From NCBI RefSeq assembly GCF_900129365.1, contig NZ_FQVM01000035.1, positions 1 to 21,933 on the forward strand: a stretch of 21,933 nt of DNA. The letters are read 5' to 3'. Source of the DNA: Clostridium fallax (GTDB lineage Bacteria > Bacillota > Clostridia > Clostridiales > Clostridiaceae). This document shows positions 8,216-16,546 of this stretch, piece by piece (positions within the stretch are counted from its first letter, which is position 1; every line of letters starts with the position of its first letter). A program made the translations under genes and the position numbers. The notes under the pieces were generated by a model, which was not told where the DNA came from, searched no databases, and saw only the letters and a list, made by a program, of their open reading frames with translations.

Positions 8216-8659
8216 CTAAGAGTGATCAGATAAAAACCTGTTTAAATATGCAATAGATTCCTCCAAAAGTTCTTGACCTCCTCTTAGACCATCTACTTTA
8301 GACTCTATTGTGCAAGTTCTTTGTTCTAGTAAATATATTATTTCTTTTATGTCACTTAATTTTTTTGCTTCATAAGAAACTTGATTTCCATCTGAATCTA
8401 TATATATTTTTTCTGGTGGATTTCCACACTTAATACATTTTGCAAAGACACCTTCCTTTTCAGTATCCTTGAAAAGCTTAAATGTATCATTATTGCAATG
8501 AGAACAGCTTGATAATATAGTATATTCGTAAGAACTTATATCAAATTCATACATTTCCCCGCATTCATTACATTTCCCATAAAGTATTCTATCTTCTGTT
8601 TTTATGCTAAAACTATTACCATTGCAACCATCTCTAGCGCATACCACCGTTCTAATCAT
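8216..8659 (-). CDS. Double zinc-ribbon protein with C-terminal coiled coil, unknown function
   Basis: A 147-residue soluble protein that I cannot name. Eight cysteines form two four-Cys sets: C7/C12 with C30-x2-C33, and C52-x2-C55 with C75-x2-C78. Each looks like a small zinc ribbon of the kind used for nucleic-acid or protein binding. Residues about 100-145 are predicted helical or coiled coil by eye. Binding of zinc is inferred from cysteine spacing. The ATG follows AGGAGGT by about 7 nt. It lies downstream of the four-helix membrane gene and just upstream of glgC, but a clear terminator separates it from glgC. A 46-bp palindrome (8688-8733) sits in its upstream region, suggesting regulation. 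Possible roles include a transcription-associated or adaptor protein. Confidence 0.8.
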   Translation of the reverse strand: MIRTVVCARDGCNGNSFSIKTEDRILYGKCNECGEMYEFDISSYEYTILSSCSHCNNDTFKLFKDTEKEGVFAKCIKCGNPPEKIYIDSDGNQVSYEAKKLSDIKEIIYLLEQRTCTIESKVDGLRGGQELLEESIAYLNRFLSDHS

Positions 8660-8687
8660 AAAATAAACCTCCTAATAGAAATAATAC

Positions 8688-8733
8688 GAGTTTTTAACTT
8701 ACTAACCTTTAGTTTAAGTTAATAGGATAACTC
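8688..8733. repeat. Palindromic element upstream of the zinc-ribbon gene
   Basis: Nested inverted repeats: GAGTT (8688-8692) with AACTC (8729-8733), TTAACTT (8694-8700) with AAGTTAA (8716-8722), and ACTAA (8701-8705) with TTAGT (8709-8713) around a 3-nt loop. The inner part forms 12 bp of stem with only a 2-nt bulge. No T-run follows on the minus strand, so it looks more like an operator or a 5'-UTR structure than a terminator. Confidence 0.55.
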
Positions 8734-8828
8734 ATATAAAATTAATATGTGCCTAAAATATTAAATATTCCCTTATGGAAAGTTAAAATATATTTTATTG
8801 TTATTATTAAGATTCCAACTATTTTTTC

Positions 8829-9281
8829 TTAAATTCTCTTTAGCTCTCTTTTAATATAAAAAATAAATTTAAATATAATTAATCCTAAAACAATATAAAT
8901 GACTTTAATACTATATATATATAATGAATTATACATTCTAAAAAACTCTCCAATAATTATAAAAAATAAACCTAATACAAAAATCTTATTGTATAAATCA
9001 ATATATCTAAATCTACTTTTGATGTTTTTTAAAGTTAAAATTTTATCTGCAAAAAGAATAAGCATATCCCACAGTATTTTAAAGAAAATAAAATACCATA
9101 TTATCCTATCAATAGAATCTAATCTATTATCATAATAAAAACTACAATAAATTCTAATAATTATACCTATGGTAAAAAAAAGATATATAATAAACTTTTC
9201 TTTTCTTATAGCAATGCACCTCTTCATTTCATTTATATATTTAATATATTTAATAATTAAATATATGTTCAAATAATGCAT
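8829..9281 (-). CDS. Four-helix membrane protein, unknown function
   Basis: A 150-residue, very hydrophobic protein with four apparent membrane helices (about 29-47, 60-78, 98-113 and 122-143) joined by short basic loops, such as LKNIKSRFR at 84-92. I do not recognise a family. The start is uncertain. The first ATG (9281) has GGAG only 2 nt upstream; Met19 (9227) has no clear site. Isoleucine and tyrosine are unusually abundant, consistent with AT-biased base composition. A structured leader ending in a terminator-like hairpin lies immediately before the gene. The zinc-ribbon gene follows 169 bp downstream on the same strand. An opposite-strand 78-codon frame exists inside, but it has no ribosome site. 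Confidence 0.55.
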   Translation of the reverse strand: MHYLNIYLIIKYIKYINEMKRCIAIRKEKFIIYLFFTIGIIIRIYCSFYYDNRLDSIDRIIWYFIFFKILWDMLILFADKILTLKNIKSRFRYIDLYNKIFVLGLFFIIIGEFFRMYNSLYIYSIKVIYIVLGLIIFKFIFYIKRELKRI

Positions 9282-9289
9282 TTCTCCAT

Positions 9290-9394
9290 ATAAATAAAAT
9301 CCTGTATTCTTCTAAGAAGAATACAGGTTCTTAAGGAGAGACTCTAAATTAAAGTCTCTATTTTAAATAGGGTTGCCTTTTTATTCAAAAGACT
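9290..9394 (-). ncRNA. Candidate structured leader or small RNA with terminator
   Basis: On the minus strand, a TATAAT (9401-9406) with a weak -35 precedes about 100 nt holding three hairpins. These are CTATT/AATAG (9358-9370), AGAGACT/AGTCTCT (9337-9359; shares its last bases with the first, so the two may be alternatives) and a perfect 12-bp stem CCTGTATTCTTC (9301-9312) with 9316-9327. The last is followed by ATTTTATTT, like an intrinsic terminator, ending about 10 nt before the start codon of the membrane protein. It could be an attenuator leader or a stand-alone small RNA. I could not match it to a known riboswitch. Confidence 0.45.
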
Positions 9395-9676
9395 TATAAA
9401 ATTATATTTTTTAAGGGGTAAATTAAAAATTTATAATATTATTATATATTTTTAATTTATAATAATATTGTCGATTTAAATAATATATTTCTTTATACTA
9501 TAGTAATGTTTTTTAAGTTAATTAATCTTAATATAAAAAATTTACCATTAAAAGTTTTATAAATATATATTATTTAAGTATTTTTATCTATGTATTATGG
9601 TAAAAATTATAATTAAAGATTATAATTAAAATAATATTATATAACTTATTGTTATATATATTATAGGAGGATAAAA
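9395..9676. other. AT-rich intergenic region, mostly featureless
   Basis: It contains AT-only inverted repeats (AAATTAAAAA at 9420-9429 against 9449-9458) and a spaced inverted repeat TTTACCAT (9541-9548) with ATGGTAAA (9597-9604) upstream of the + strand CxxC gene. The second could be an operator. I saw no ORF with a ribosome site. Confidence 0.4.
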
Positions 9677-10087
9677 ATGAGTTTATACGAATTTTCTTTA
9701 AATAATAATACTTTTAAACTAGAAGAAAGTAATTGCTTTGATTTTTTTAATGAAGATGTAAATGGAGTAAATTTAACTAATATATTAGATATTTTAAGTG
9801 AGAATACTCCAACTTTAGAATTTCAAAAAGAATATTATTCATCTCCATGTGATAATTGTAAAAATGGAAAAGGCGAAGAGAAAGTTTTTGACTTTTTAGA
9901 GGGACACTTTTTTATATTTACTAAGAATAATGAATATATTATGAGTGATATATCTAAGGAATATGAAAATACATCTTTTAGAAGACTTTTAGCTGAAGGC
10001 AAGGTAGATGATAGTTATATTGTAGAAATATCAATATGTCCTTATTGTAAAAACTATAGTATAGAAATAGATCAATGTCCTATTTAA
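9677..10087 (+). CDS. CxxC-containing protein of unknown function (possibly DUF3785)
   Basis: A 136-residue acidic soluble protein with two CxxC pairs, C58-x2-C61 (SSPCDNCKNGKG) and C121-x2-C124 (ICPYCKNYSIE), plus C134 near the end. The two pairs could form one metal site with a folded middle section. By general appearance it resembles a clostridial family of unknown function that I recall as DUF3785; this is from memory and unverified. The ATG follows AGGAGG at about 7 nt. It is the only + strand gene inside the glycogen region, separating glgP from the genes leading to glgC, and is convergent with glgP. No signal peptide or membrane segment is visible. Its role is unknown. Confidence 0.75.
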   Translation: MSLYEFSLNNNTFKLEESNCFDFFNEDVNGVNLTNILDILSENTPTLEFQKEYYSSPCDNCKNGKGEEKVFDFLEGHFFIFTKNNEYIMSDISKEYENTSFRRLLAEGKVDDSYIVEISICPYCKNYSIEIDQCPI

Positions 10088-10142
10088 TGGCTAATTTTGC
10101 TTTTATAAGAAATATTATATAATGTAAAAACTAAAAACTTAT

Positions 10143-10192
10143 AAAAAGTAGTATCTTTTAGTATAAAATTTTACTTTAAGATACTACTTTTT
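10143..10192. terminator. Bidirectional terminator between the CxxC gene and glgP
   Basis: A perfect 15-bp stem pairs AAAAAGTAGTATCTT (10143-10157) with 10178-10192, with an inner AGTA/TACT pair. Each strand has a five-T run built into the closing arm, so it can end both convergent transcripts. Confidence 0.85.
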
Positions 10193-10221
10193 ATATTCTA
10201 AATTATTACAAGTAAAATTTA

Positions 10222-12657
10222 TTATTTATCCTTACAAGAACTATTTGGAACATCCCATATTCCTTTAGCATATTCATAAATAGTTCTATCGCTGGAGAAG
10301 ATACCGGACTTTGCAATATTTATGATAGACATAGAATACCATTTACTTTTATCTCTATATAATTTATCTACCCTATCTTGAGCCTTAACAAAAGAATCAA
10401 AATCTCTTAAATCAAAAAATTCATCATTATAGGTTAGTAGATGATTATATATAGCTCTAAAATTTTCTTTATCATTACAGTAAGCTCCATTTACAAGGTC
10501 ATTTAGTATTCTGTTTATTCTAATATCATTATTATAAATATCATAAGAAGAATATCCACCCTTAGAATAATAATCTAAAACTTCTTTTTCTGTTAAGCCA
10601 AAAATAATTATATTCTCTTCAGATACCTGATCCTTTATTTCTATATTAGCTCCATCTAAAGTAGCTACTGTAATAGCTCCATTCATCATAAATTTCATAT
10701 TAGAAGTACCAGAGGCTTCCTTAGTAGTTGTAGAAATTTGTTCACTAATATCTGCTGCTGGAATTATTATTTCCGCTAAAGATGTTCTATAATTCTCCAT
10801 AAACACAACTTTTATCTTATCTTTTACTCTTCTATCATTATTTATTTTAGTTGCAATTGCATTTATAAGTTCTATTATTTTTTTTGCTAAATAATATCCT
10901 GGTGCCGCCTTACCTGCAAAAATAAAAGTTCTAGGCTCTATATCCAAATTAGGATTTTCTATTAATTGATTATAAAGATTCATTATTCTTAAAACATTTA
11001 AAACCTGCCTTTTATATGCATGTATTCTTTTTACTTGAACATCAAAAATAGAATTAGTATCTATATTTATTCCTTGATTATTTTTTATAAACTCTGAAAG
11101 TGCTATTTTATTATTCTTTTTTATAAGTGCTAATCTATCTTTTATATTTTCATCATCTTTAAACTTATATAAATACTCCATATCTGTAGGATGTTTTACC
11201 CATCCATCTCCTATAGTTTCTTTTAATAAGTTTGATAATTGTGGATTACATTTAATGAGCCATCTTCTATGAGTAATTCCATTTGTTTTATTATTAAACT
11301 TATTAGGATAAAAATAATAAAAATCACTCATTACTTGCTTTTTTAATATTTCAGTATGAAGCTTTGCAACACCATTAACACTATAACTTCCTACAATAGC
11401 TAAATTAGCCATTCTTATATATCCATCTGCCATTATTGCCATTCTAGAAATTTTGTCCCACTGATAGGTATACTTATCCCATAAATCTTTGCAGAATCTT
11501 TCATTTATTTCATTTACAATCATATAAATTCTTGGAAGTAACTTTTTAAACATTTCTATAGGCCATTTTTCTAATGCTTCAGCCATTATAGTATGGTTTG
11601 TATAAGAAATTGTACTTGTTGTTATCCTCCAAGCATCTTCCCACGATAACAATTCTTCATCTAGTAGTATTCTCATAAGTTCTGGTATTGCAAGTGTAGG
11701 ATGGGTATCATTTATATGAATAGCTATAGATTCATTAAGATTAAATATATCTCCTCCATGTTTTTTAAAATTTGAAATTATGCTCTGGATTCCTGCAGAT
11801 ACGAAAAAGTATTGTTGTTTTAATCTAAGCATTTGCCCTTCATAAAAAGTATTATCTGGATATAATACATTTGAAATAGCTTCTACTGAATTTTTATATT
11901 CAATAGCTTTTAAATATTCTCCCCTACTAAAAGAAGAAAAATCAAATTCATTAGATACAGGCTCTGCACTCCATAATCTTAAATTATTCACCGCCGAATT
12001 TTCATGCCCAATGATTAGTGTATCATAAGGTACTGCTAATACCGGGTCATAATTTATATGAATAAAAGATAATCTTCCATTTATTTTTTCCATTCTAACT
12101 TCTCCACCAAATCTTACTATCTGAGAATTTGATGGTTTTCTTATTTCCCAAACATTTTCACACTTTAGCCAATTTTCTGGAGCTTCTACTTGAGATCCAT
12201 TTATTATTTTTTGCTCAAAAAAACCATATTTATATCTTATTCCACAACCATGGCCAGGTATATTTAAAGATGCCATAGAATCTAAAAAACAGGCAGCAAG
12301 TCTCCCAAGCCCACCATTACCTAATCCTTGATCTTGTTCAAAGCTTTCTAGTTCATCTAAATCTATTCCTAGCTCATTTAACCCTTCTTTACAGATATCC
12401 CTAATTCCAAGATTTAAAAGATTACTTCCTAATAATCTTCCTAACAAAAACTCCATAGAGAAATAATACACCTGCTTATTATCATGATTGTTTGTTTTAT
12501 TATTTTCTATTTTTATTTTTGTTATATAATCTCTAACTAAACTTCCTAACGCTTCATATTTTTGTCTCATATTACCAAACTTAAACTCTTCCCCATGAAG
12601 CTCTATATATTTTTCTAAATAATCTTCCTTAAAGGTGTTCTTATCAATATAAAACAC
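10222..12657 (-). CDS. glgP: Glycogen phosphorylase
   Basis: A PLP-dependent enzyme that releases glucose-1-phosphate from the non-reducing ends of glycogen or maltodextrin using phosphate. Seen directly: GNGGLGRLAA (114-123), SYTNHTIMAEALEKW (351-365), QVKRIHAYKRQ (541-551) and the PLP site EASGTSNMK with Lys655. The 811-residue length matches bacterial family members and all key blocks are present. The start is GTG at 12655-12657, with GGAGGA 6 nt upstream. It lies 138 bp downstream of glgA, with no obvious terminator between, so it may be read from the glgBA transcript or from a weak promoter of its own. Maltodextrin phosphorylases look alike, but linkage to glgA/glgB favours glycogen. Confidence 0.96.
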   Translation of the reverse strand: MFYIDKNTFKEDYLEKYIELHGEEFKFGNMRQKYEALGSLVRDYITKIKIENNKTNNHDNKQVYYFSMEFLLGRLLGSNLLNLGIRDICKEGLNELGIDLDELESFEQDQGLGNGGLGRLAACFLDSMASLNIPGHGCGIRYKYGFFEQKIINGSQVEAPENWLKCENVWEIRKPSNSQIVRFGGEVRMEKINGRLSFIHINYDPVLAVPYDTLIIGHENSAVNNLRLWSAEPVSNEFDFSSFSRGEYLKAIEYKNSVEAISNVLYPDNTFYEGQMLRLKQQYFFVSAGIQSIISNFKKHGGDIFNLNESIAIHINDTHPTLAIPELMRILLDEELLSWEDAWRITTSTISYTNHTIMAEALEKWPIEMFKKLLPRIYMIVNEINERFCKDLWDKYTYQWDKISRMAIMADGYIRMANLAIVGSYSVNGVAKLHTEILKKQVMSDFYYFYPNKFNNKTNGITHRRWLIKCNPQLSNLLKETIGDGWVKHPTDMEYLYKFKDDENIKDRLALIKKNNKIALSEFIKNNQGINIDTNSIFDVQVKRIHAYKRQVLNVLRIMNLYNQLIENPNLDIEPRTFIFAGKAAPGYYLAKKIIELINAIATKINNDRRVKDKIKVVFMENYRTSLAEIIIPAADISEQISTTTKEASGTSNMKFMMNGAITVATLDGANIEIKDQVSEENIIIFGLTEKEVLDYYSKGGYSSYDIYNNDIRINRILNDLVNGAYCNDKENFRAIYNHLLTYNDEFFDLRDFDSFVKAQDRVDKLYRDKSKWYSMSIINIAKSGIFSSDRTIYEYAKGIWDVPNSSCKDK

Positions 12658-12795
12658 TTAATTTCCTCCAATCTAATGCTATTTTTATTGTCTATATTTA
12701 TTAACTTCTTTTATTACCTCTTTAAAAAGTCAATATGCTTTAGTGTTTCATATTCTTATATTTTTTTGTTGTGAATTATTGATATTAATATTATA

Positions 12796-14238
12796 TTAAA
12801 ACTCTTCTTTAAGTAGTTCTTTATATAAAGATTTATATTCTTTAGCTGCTTTATTCCAACTATTATTAGACTTCATAGCACTTTTCACTATGTTTATCCA
12901 CTTATCCTTATCTTCATACCACCTTAGTGCATACTCTATAGTATTTAGTAATTCATTACTATTATAATTATAAAAACTAAATCCATTACCCTCTTCAGTA
13001 TATTCATTATAAGGTACAATGGTATCTTTTAATCCTCCAGTTTCTCTAACTAAAGGTATTGTTCCATATCGTAATGCAATTAATTGTCCTAGCCCACAAG
13101 GCTCAAAAAGAGATGGCATAAGGAATATATCTGATGCAGCATATATTTTATGAGCTAATTCATTACTAAACTTAATATTAGCTGAAACTTTATCTCTATA
13201 ACATCTTTGAAAATTCTTTAAGTGCTCTTCATAGCCATAATCACCTGTCCCTAAAACAACTAATTGAATATCTTTTTGTAATAGTCTATCTGCAATACTA
13301 ACTATTAAATCCATACCTTTTTGACTAGTTAAACGAGAAACCATAGATATCATAGGTACATTTTCTTTTTGTGCTAATCCTAGTTCTTTTTGTAAACTTA
13401 ACTTATTTCTTAATTTGTTTTCTAAATTATCTTGATCATAATTAAATTCTATATAACTATCCTTTTTAGGATTATATACTTCATAATCTATTCCATTCAC
13501 TATTCCAGTTAACTTAAAACTTGTATCTCTTAAAAGTCCATCTAATGTCTCCCCATATTGATTTGTCTGTATCTCTCTAGAATAAGTTTCACTCACAGTG
13601 GAAACTTTATTAGAATAATTTATTCCCCCTTTCATAAAACTTACTGCTCCAAAATGATTTAAACTTCCATTATTAAAAGGTTCCATATCATATCCAAAAA
13701 GCTCTCCTAAAATATTAGGATTATAGTTTCCTTGGAAGGCTAAATTATGAATAGAAAATATAGTTTTTATATCTTTATAAAAATTATCTTTTTTATATTC
13801 TAATTCTAAAAGAACTGGTATCATTCCTGTTTGCCAATCATTACAATGAATTATATCCGGTTTATAATCTATAAACTTTATCATTTCTAATACAGCTCTA
13901 TCAAAATATGCAAATCTTTCACCATCATCAAAATATCCATATAAATTATCTCTTAAAAAATAACTTTCATTATCTATAAAATAAAAATTTACTCCATTAA
14001 GCTTATATTTAAATACTCCACAATAACTATTTCTCCACCCTACTTTTACATTTAGGCTAGCTATAAATTGAAATTTATTTTTAAGATCAGACTTTATATT
14101 CTTATAATTAGGTATTACAACTGATGCCTCAATATCATTGCTTTTTAAATATTTAGGAAGTGAACCTATAACATCTCCTAGTCCACCTGATTTTATAAAA
14201 GGGTCCGCTTCTGATGCCACCAATAAAATTTTAATCAT
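12796..14238 (-). CDS. glgA: Glycogen synthase (ADP-glucose dependent)
   Basis: A GT5-family glucosyltransferase that adds glucose from ADP-glucose to the non-reducing end of an alpha-1,4-glucan. Seen directly: the N-terminal ADP-glucose site KSGGLGDV (16-23), HCND (131-134), SIHNLAFQG (about 162-170), and the C-terminal block EPCGLGQL (from about 379) with ETGGL. The protein is 480 residues, normal for GlgA. The frame extends 6 codons upstream to a TTG, but that would place the start inside the GGAGGT site. The ATG at 14238 (MIKILLVASEADP) fits the family start, with the site 10 nt upstream. It follows glgB by 65 bp on the same strand, presumably in one operon. Confidence 0.96.
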   Translation of the reverse strand: MIKILLVASEADPFIKSGGLGDVIGSLPKYLKSNDIEASVVIPNYKNIKSDLKNKFQFIASLNVKVGWRNSYCGVFKYKLNGVNFYFIDNESYFLRDNLYGYFDDGERFAYFDRAVLEMIKFIDYKPDIIHCNDWQTGMIPVLLELEYKKDNFYKDIKTIFSIHNLAFQGNYNPNILGELFGYDMEPFNNGSLNHFGAVSFMKGGINYSNKVSTVSETYSREIQTNQYGETLDGLLRDTSFKLTGIVNGIDYEVYNPKKDSYIEFNYDQDNLENKLRNKLSLQKELGLAQKENVPMISMVSRLTSQKGMDLIVSIADRLLQKDIQLVVLGTGDYGYEEHLKNFQRCYRDKVSANIKFSNELAHKIYAASDIFLMPSLFEPCGLGQLIALRYGTIPLVRETGGLKDTIVPYNEYTEEGNGFSFYNYNSNELLNTIEYALRWYEDKDKWINIVKSAMKSNNSWNKAAKEYKSLYKELLKEEF

Positions 14239-14303
14239 ATATATAAATACCTCCAAAACTCTCTCTTTTACCTAGAATATATATTAATTATTTTTTCTTT
14301 ATA

Positions 14304-16391
14304 TTATTTTTTTACACTTTCATCTAATAAATCTTTCACTTTATATTCCTTTTTTATATTTATAGTCTTTAATATTAAAGTTGCCATAGGAGGTACCTTT
14401 ACATTTATACTATAATTTTGGTTATTATAAGGTTCCTTTTTACTAGTTAAAACTTCTGAAACAATTTGCCCTGAACCTCCATAAGCCTCACTATCTGTAT
14501 TAAGAACCTCTTCATATTCACTTAAATAAGGAACTCCTACTTTAAAATCATAATAAACTACCGGGGTAAAATTACTTATAAATATTAAAGTATCCTCTTC
14601 TTTTTCCCCTTTCCTCATAAATATAAATATACTTTTTTCACTATTATCTGCATCTATCCATTGGAACCCTCTATGTTCATAGTCATATTTCCAAAGAGAG
14701 TTATTATTTTTATAAAGAGTATTTATATCTTTAAAAAATTGCTGAGTACTTTTATGCATTGGATATTTTTCTATTAGACTCCACTCTAATTCTTCATTTT
14801 CTCTCCACTCTATAAATTCACCAAGTTCTGCTCCCATAAAAATAGTTTTTTTACCTGGATGCCCCATCATGTAAGCAATAAAATTTCTAAGGCCTGCAAA
14901 CTTATTCCAATAATCTCCCCAATTTTTATTTAATAAAGATTTTTTTCCATGAACTACTTCATCATGAGATATAGATAAAATATAATTTTCAGAGTAATGA
15001 TACATCATGGAAAATGTAACACTATTATGAATATCTTTCCTAAAAATAGGATCTACTTCAATATACTTTAACATATCATTCATCCAACCCATATTCCATT
15101 TAAAATTAAATCCTAATCCTCCATCCTTTGTTTTTTTAGTAACATTAGGCCATGTGGATGATTCTTCTGCTATCATTAAAGCATTAGGATACTCACAAAA
15201 AACAGCATCATTTAATAACTTTAAAAACTCTATGGCTTGTATATTTTCATTTCCTCCATGTTCATTTACTGCCCATTTTCCTGATTCCTTACAAAAATCT
15301 AAATAGAGCATATTAGCTACAGCATCTACTCTAAGACCATCTATATGAAACTCTCTAAACCAATATAAGGCATTTGAAATTAAAAAGCTCCTTACTTCAT
15401 TTCTTCCTAAATCAAAATTTGCTGTTCCCCATCCTTCATTTTCTGCCTTTAAATAATCTTCATATTCATATCCATGATTACCGTCAAACTTATATAAACC
15501 ATGGATATCCTTGCAAAAGTGTCCTGGAACCCAATCTAGTATTACTCCAATCCCTTGCTTATGAAAAGAATCTATTAAAAACTTAAAATCTTCCCCCTTT
15601 CCATACCTACTAGTTGGGCAATAAAAACCAGTTATCTGATATCCCCAAGAAGCATCTAAAGGATGTTCCATAATAGGAAGAATCTCTACATGAGTATATC
15701 CCATTTCATAAACATAATTAGGTAAAAGTTCTGCTAATTCTTTATAAGAATAAAATGAACCATCATCTTTTTTCTTCCATGATCCTAAATGAACCTCATA
15801 TACATTTATTGGGGATTTTAACGGATTAAAATTCTTTAAATTATCTCTCCACTTCTTATCTCCCCACCTATATTTAGGTTTATATATTTTAGATGCAGTA
15901 TTAGGTCTAATTTCAGAAGCTACTCCATAAGGATCTGATTTTAAAACAACTTGTCCATCTTTCCTTTCTATAGCTAATTTATATATCATTCCTTCTTCCA
16001 TATGAGGTATAAATACTGTCCATAAACCTTCATCTGTTACTTTTTGAAGTTTATTCTCTTCTTTTATATCCCAATTACAAAAATCTCCAACAACAGTAAC
16101 ACTTTTTGCATTAGGAGCCCATGTTGTAAACTTTACTCCTTTAATTTTTTTTTCAGTTTTTAAATGGGCTCCTAAAAAATTATATGAGCTATAGTTTTTT
16201 CCCTCATGAAATAAATATATATCATTTTCATAAATCCCATTTTTCTTTTTTCTTGAATTTATAATTATATTCTCTTTTTTATCTTTATTTAAACTTAAAT
16301 CAGCTTCTTTATAATTAATTTCTGAAGAAATTATATTCTTATCTAGAATTCTTTTATCATTATGCTTTTCTCTATTCAACTTAGCTCTCAT
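14304..16391 (-). CDS. glgB: 1,4-alpha-glucan branching enzyme
   Basis: A GH13 enzyme that cuts alpha-1,4-glucan chains and rejoins them as alpha-1,6 branches. Seen directly: a CBM48-like N-terminal domain (about 58-170; VKFTTWAPNAKSVTVVGDF), then the TIM-barrel motifs DWVPGHFCKD (286-295), DGLRVDAVAN with nucleophile Asp356, MIAEE with acid/base Glu409, and SHDEVVHGKKS (475-485). A C-terminal beta domain follows. Residues 1-56 form a charged, low-complexity extension before DIYLFHEG, where typical homologues begin. The ATG has AAGGGG directly against it with no spacing. TTG at codon 5 is the other possibility. It is probably the first gene of a glgB-glgA(-glgP) unit. Confidence 0.95.
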   Translation of the reverse strand: MRAKLNREKHNDKRILDKNIISSEINYKEADLSLNKDKKENIIINSRKKKNGIYENDIYLFHEGKNYSSYNFLGAHLKTEKKIKGVKFTTWAPNAKSVTVVGDFCNWDIKEENKLQKVTDEGLWTVFIPHMEEGMIYKLAIERKDGQVVLKSDPYGVASEIRPNTASKIYKPKYRWGDKKWRDNLKNFNPLKSPINVYEVHLGSWKKKDDGSFYSYKELAELLPNYVYEMGYTHVEILPIMEHPLDASWGYQITGFYCPTSRYGKGEDFKFLIDSFHKQGIGVILDWVPGHFCKDIHGLYKFDGNHGYEYEDYLKAENEGWGTANFDLGRNEVRSFLISNALYWFREFHIDGLRVDAVANMLYLDFCKESGKWAVNEHGGNENIQAIEFLKLLNDAVFCEYPNALMIAEESSTWPNVTKKTKDGGLGFNFKWNMGWMNDMLKYIEVDPIFRKDIHNSVTFSMMYHYSENYILSISHDEVVHGKKSLLNKNWGDYWNKFAGLRNFIAYMMGHPGKKTIFMGAELGEFIEWRENEELEWSLIEKYPMHKSTQQFFKDINTLYKNNNSLWKYDYEHRGFQWIDADNSEKSIFIFMRKGEKEEDTLIFISNFTPVVYYDFKVGVPYLSEYEEVLNTDSEAYGGSGQIVSEVLTSKKEPYNNQNYSINVKVPPMATLILKTINIKKEYKVKDLLDESVKK

Positions 16392-16497
16392 CCCCTTCTA
16401 TTTTTTTCCATATTTATATTTTACTACTATTTGTAATTTTTTGCTAATATCTTTTTTAATAATATAAGTTTTATTGAAATTTATTATGAAACTTTAT

Positions 16498-16543
16498 AAA
16501 AAAGAGCTTTTCAGAATTAAGTCTAACTCTGAAAAACTCTTTT
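16498..16543 (-). terminator. Terminator of the patatin-like gene
   Basis: Arms AAAAGAG..TTTTCAG and CTGAAAA..CTCTTTT (about 16500-16514 and 16530-16543) form a stem with small internal mismatches. On the minus strand it ends in TTTTTTATAAAG. It starts 3 bp after the stop codon of the patatin-like gene and separates that gene from glgB. Confidence 0.8.
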
Positions 16544-16546
16544 ATC

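Noticed and set aside
8899..9135. 78-codon + strand frame opposite the four-helix membrane gene
   Set aside because: No ribosome site; the minus-strand frame is longer and has sensible membrane topology.
9290..9394. Known riboswitch classes for the structured leader
   Set aside because: GGCAACC at its 5' side recalled SAM-I, but the other conserved SAM-I segments are absent; glycine, purine, preQ1, c-di-GMP and T-box cores were not seen either.
14239..14256. Six-codon TTG extension of GlgA, and the similar seven-codon extension of the patatin-like protein (17402-17422)
   Set aside because: In both cases the extended start would lie over the ribosome binding site of a well-placed ATG.
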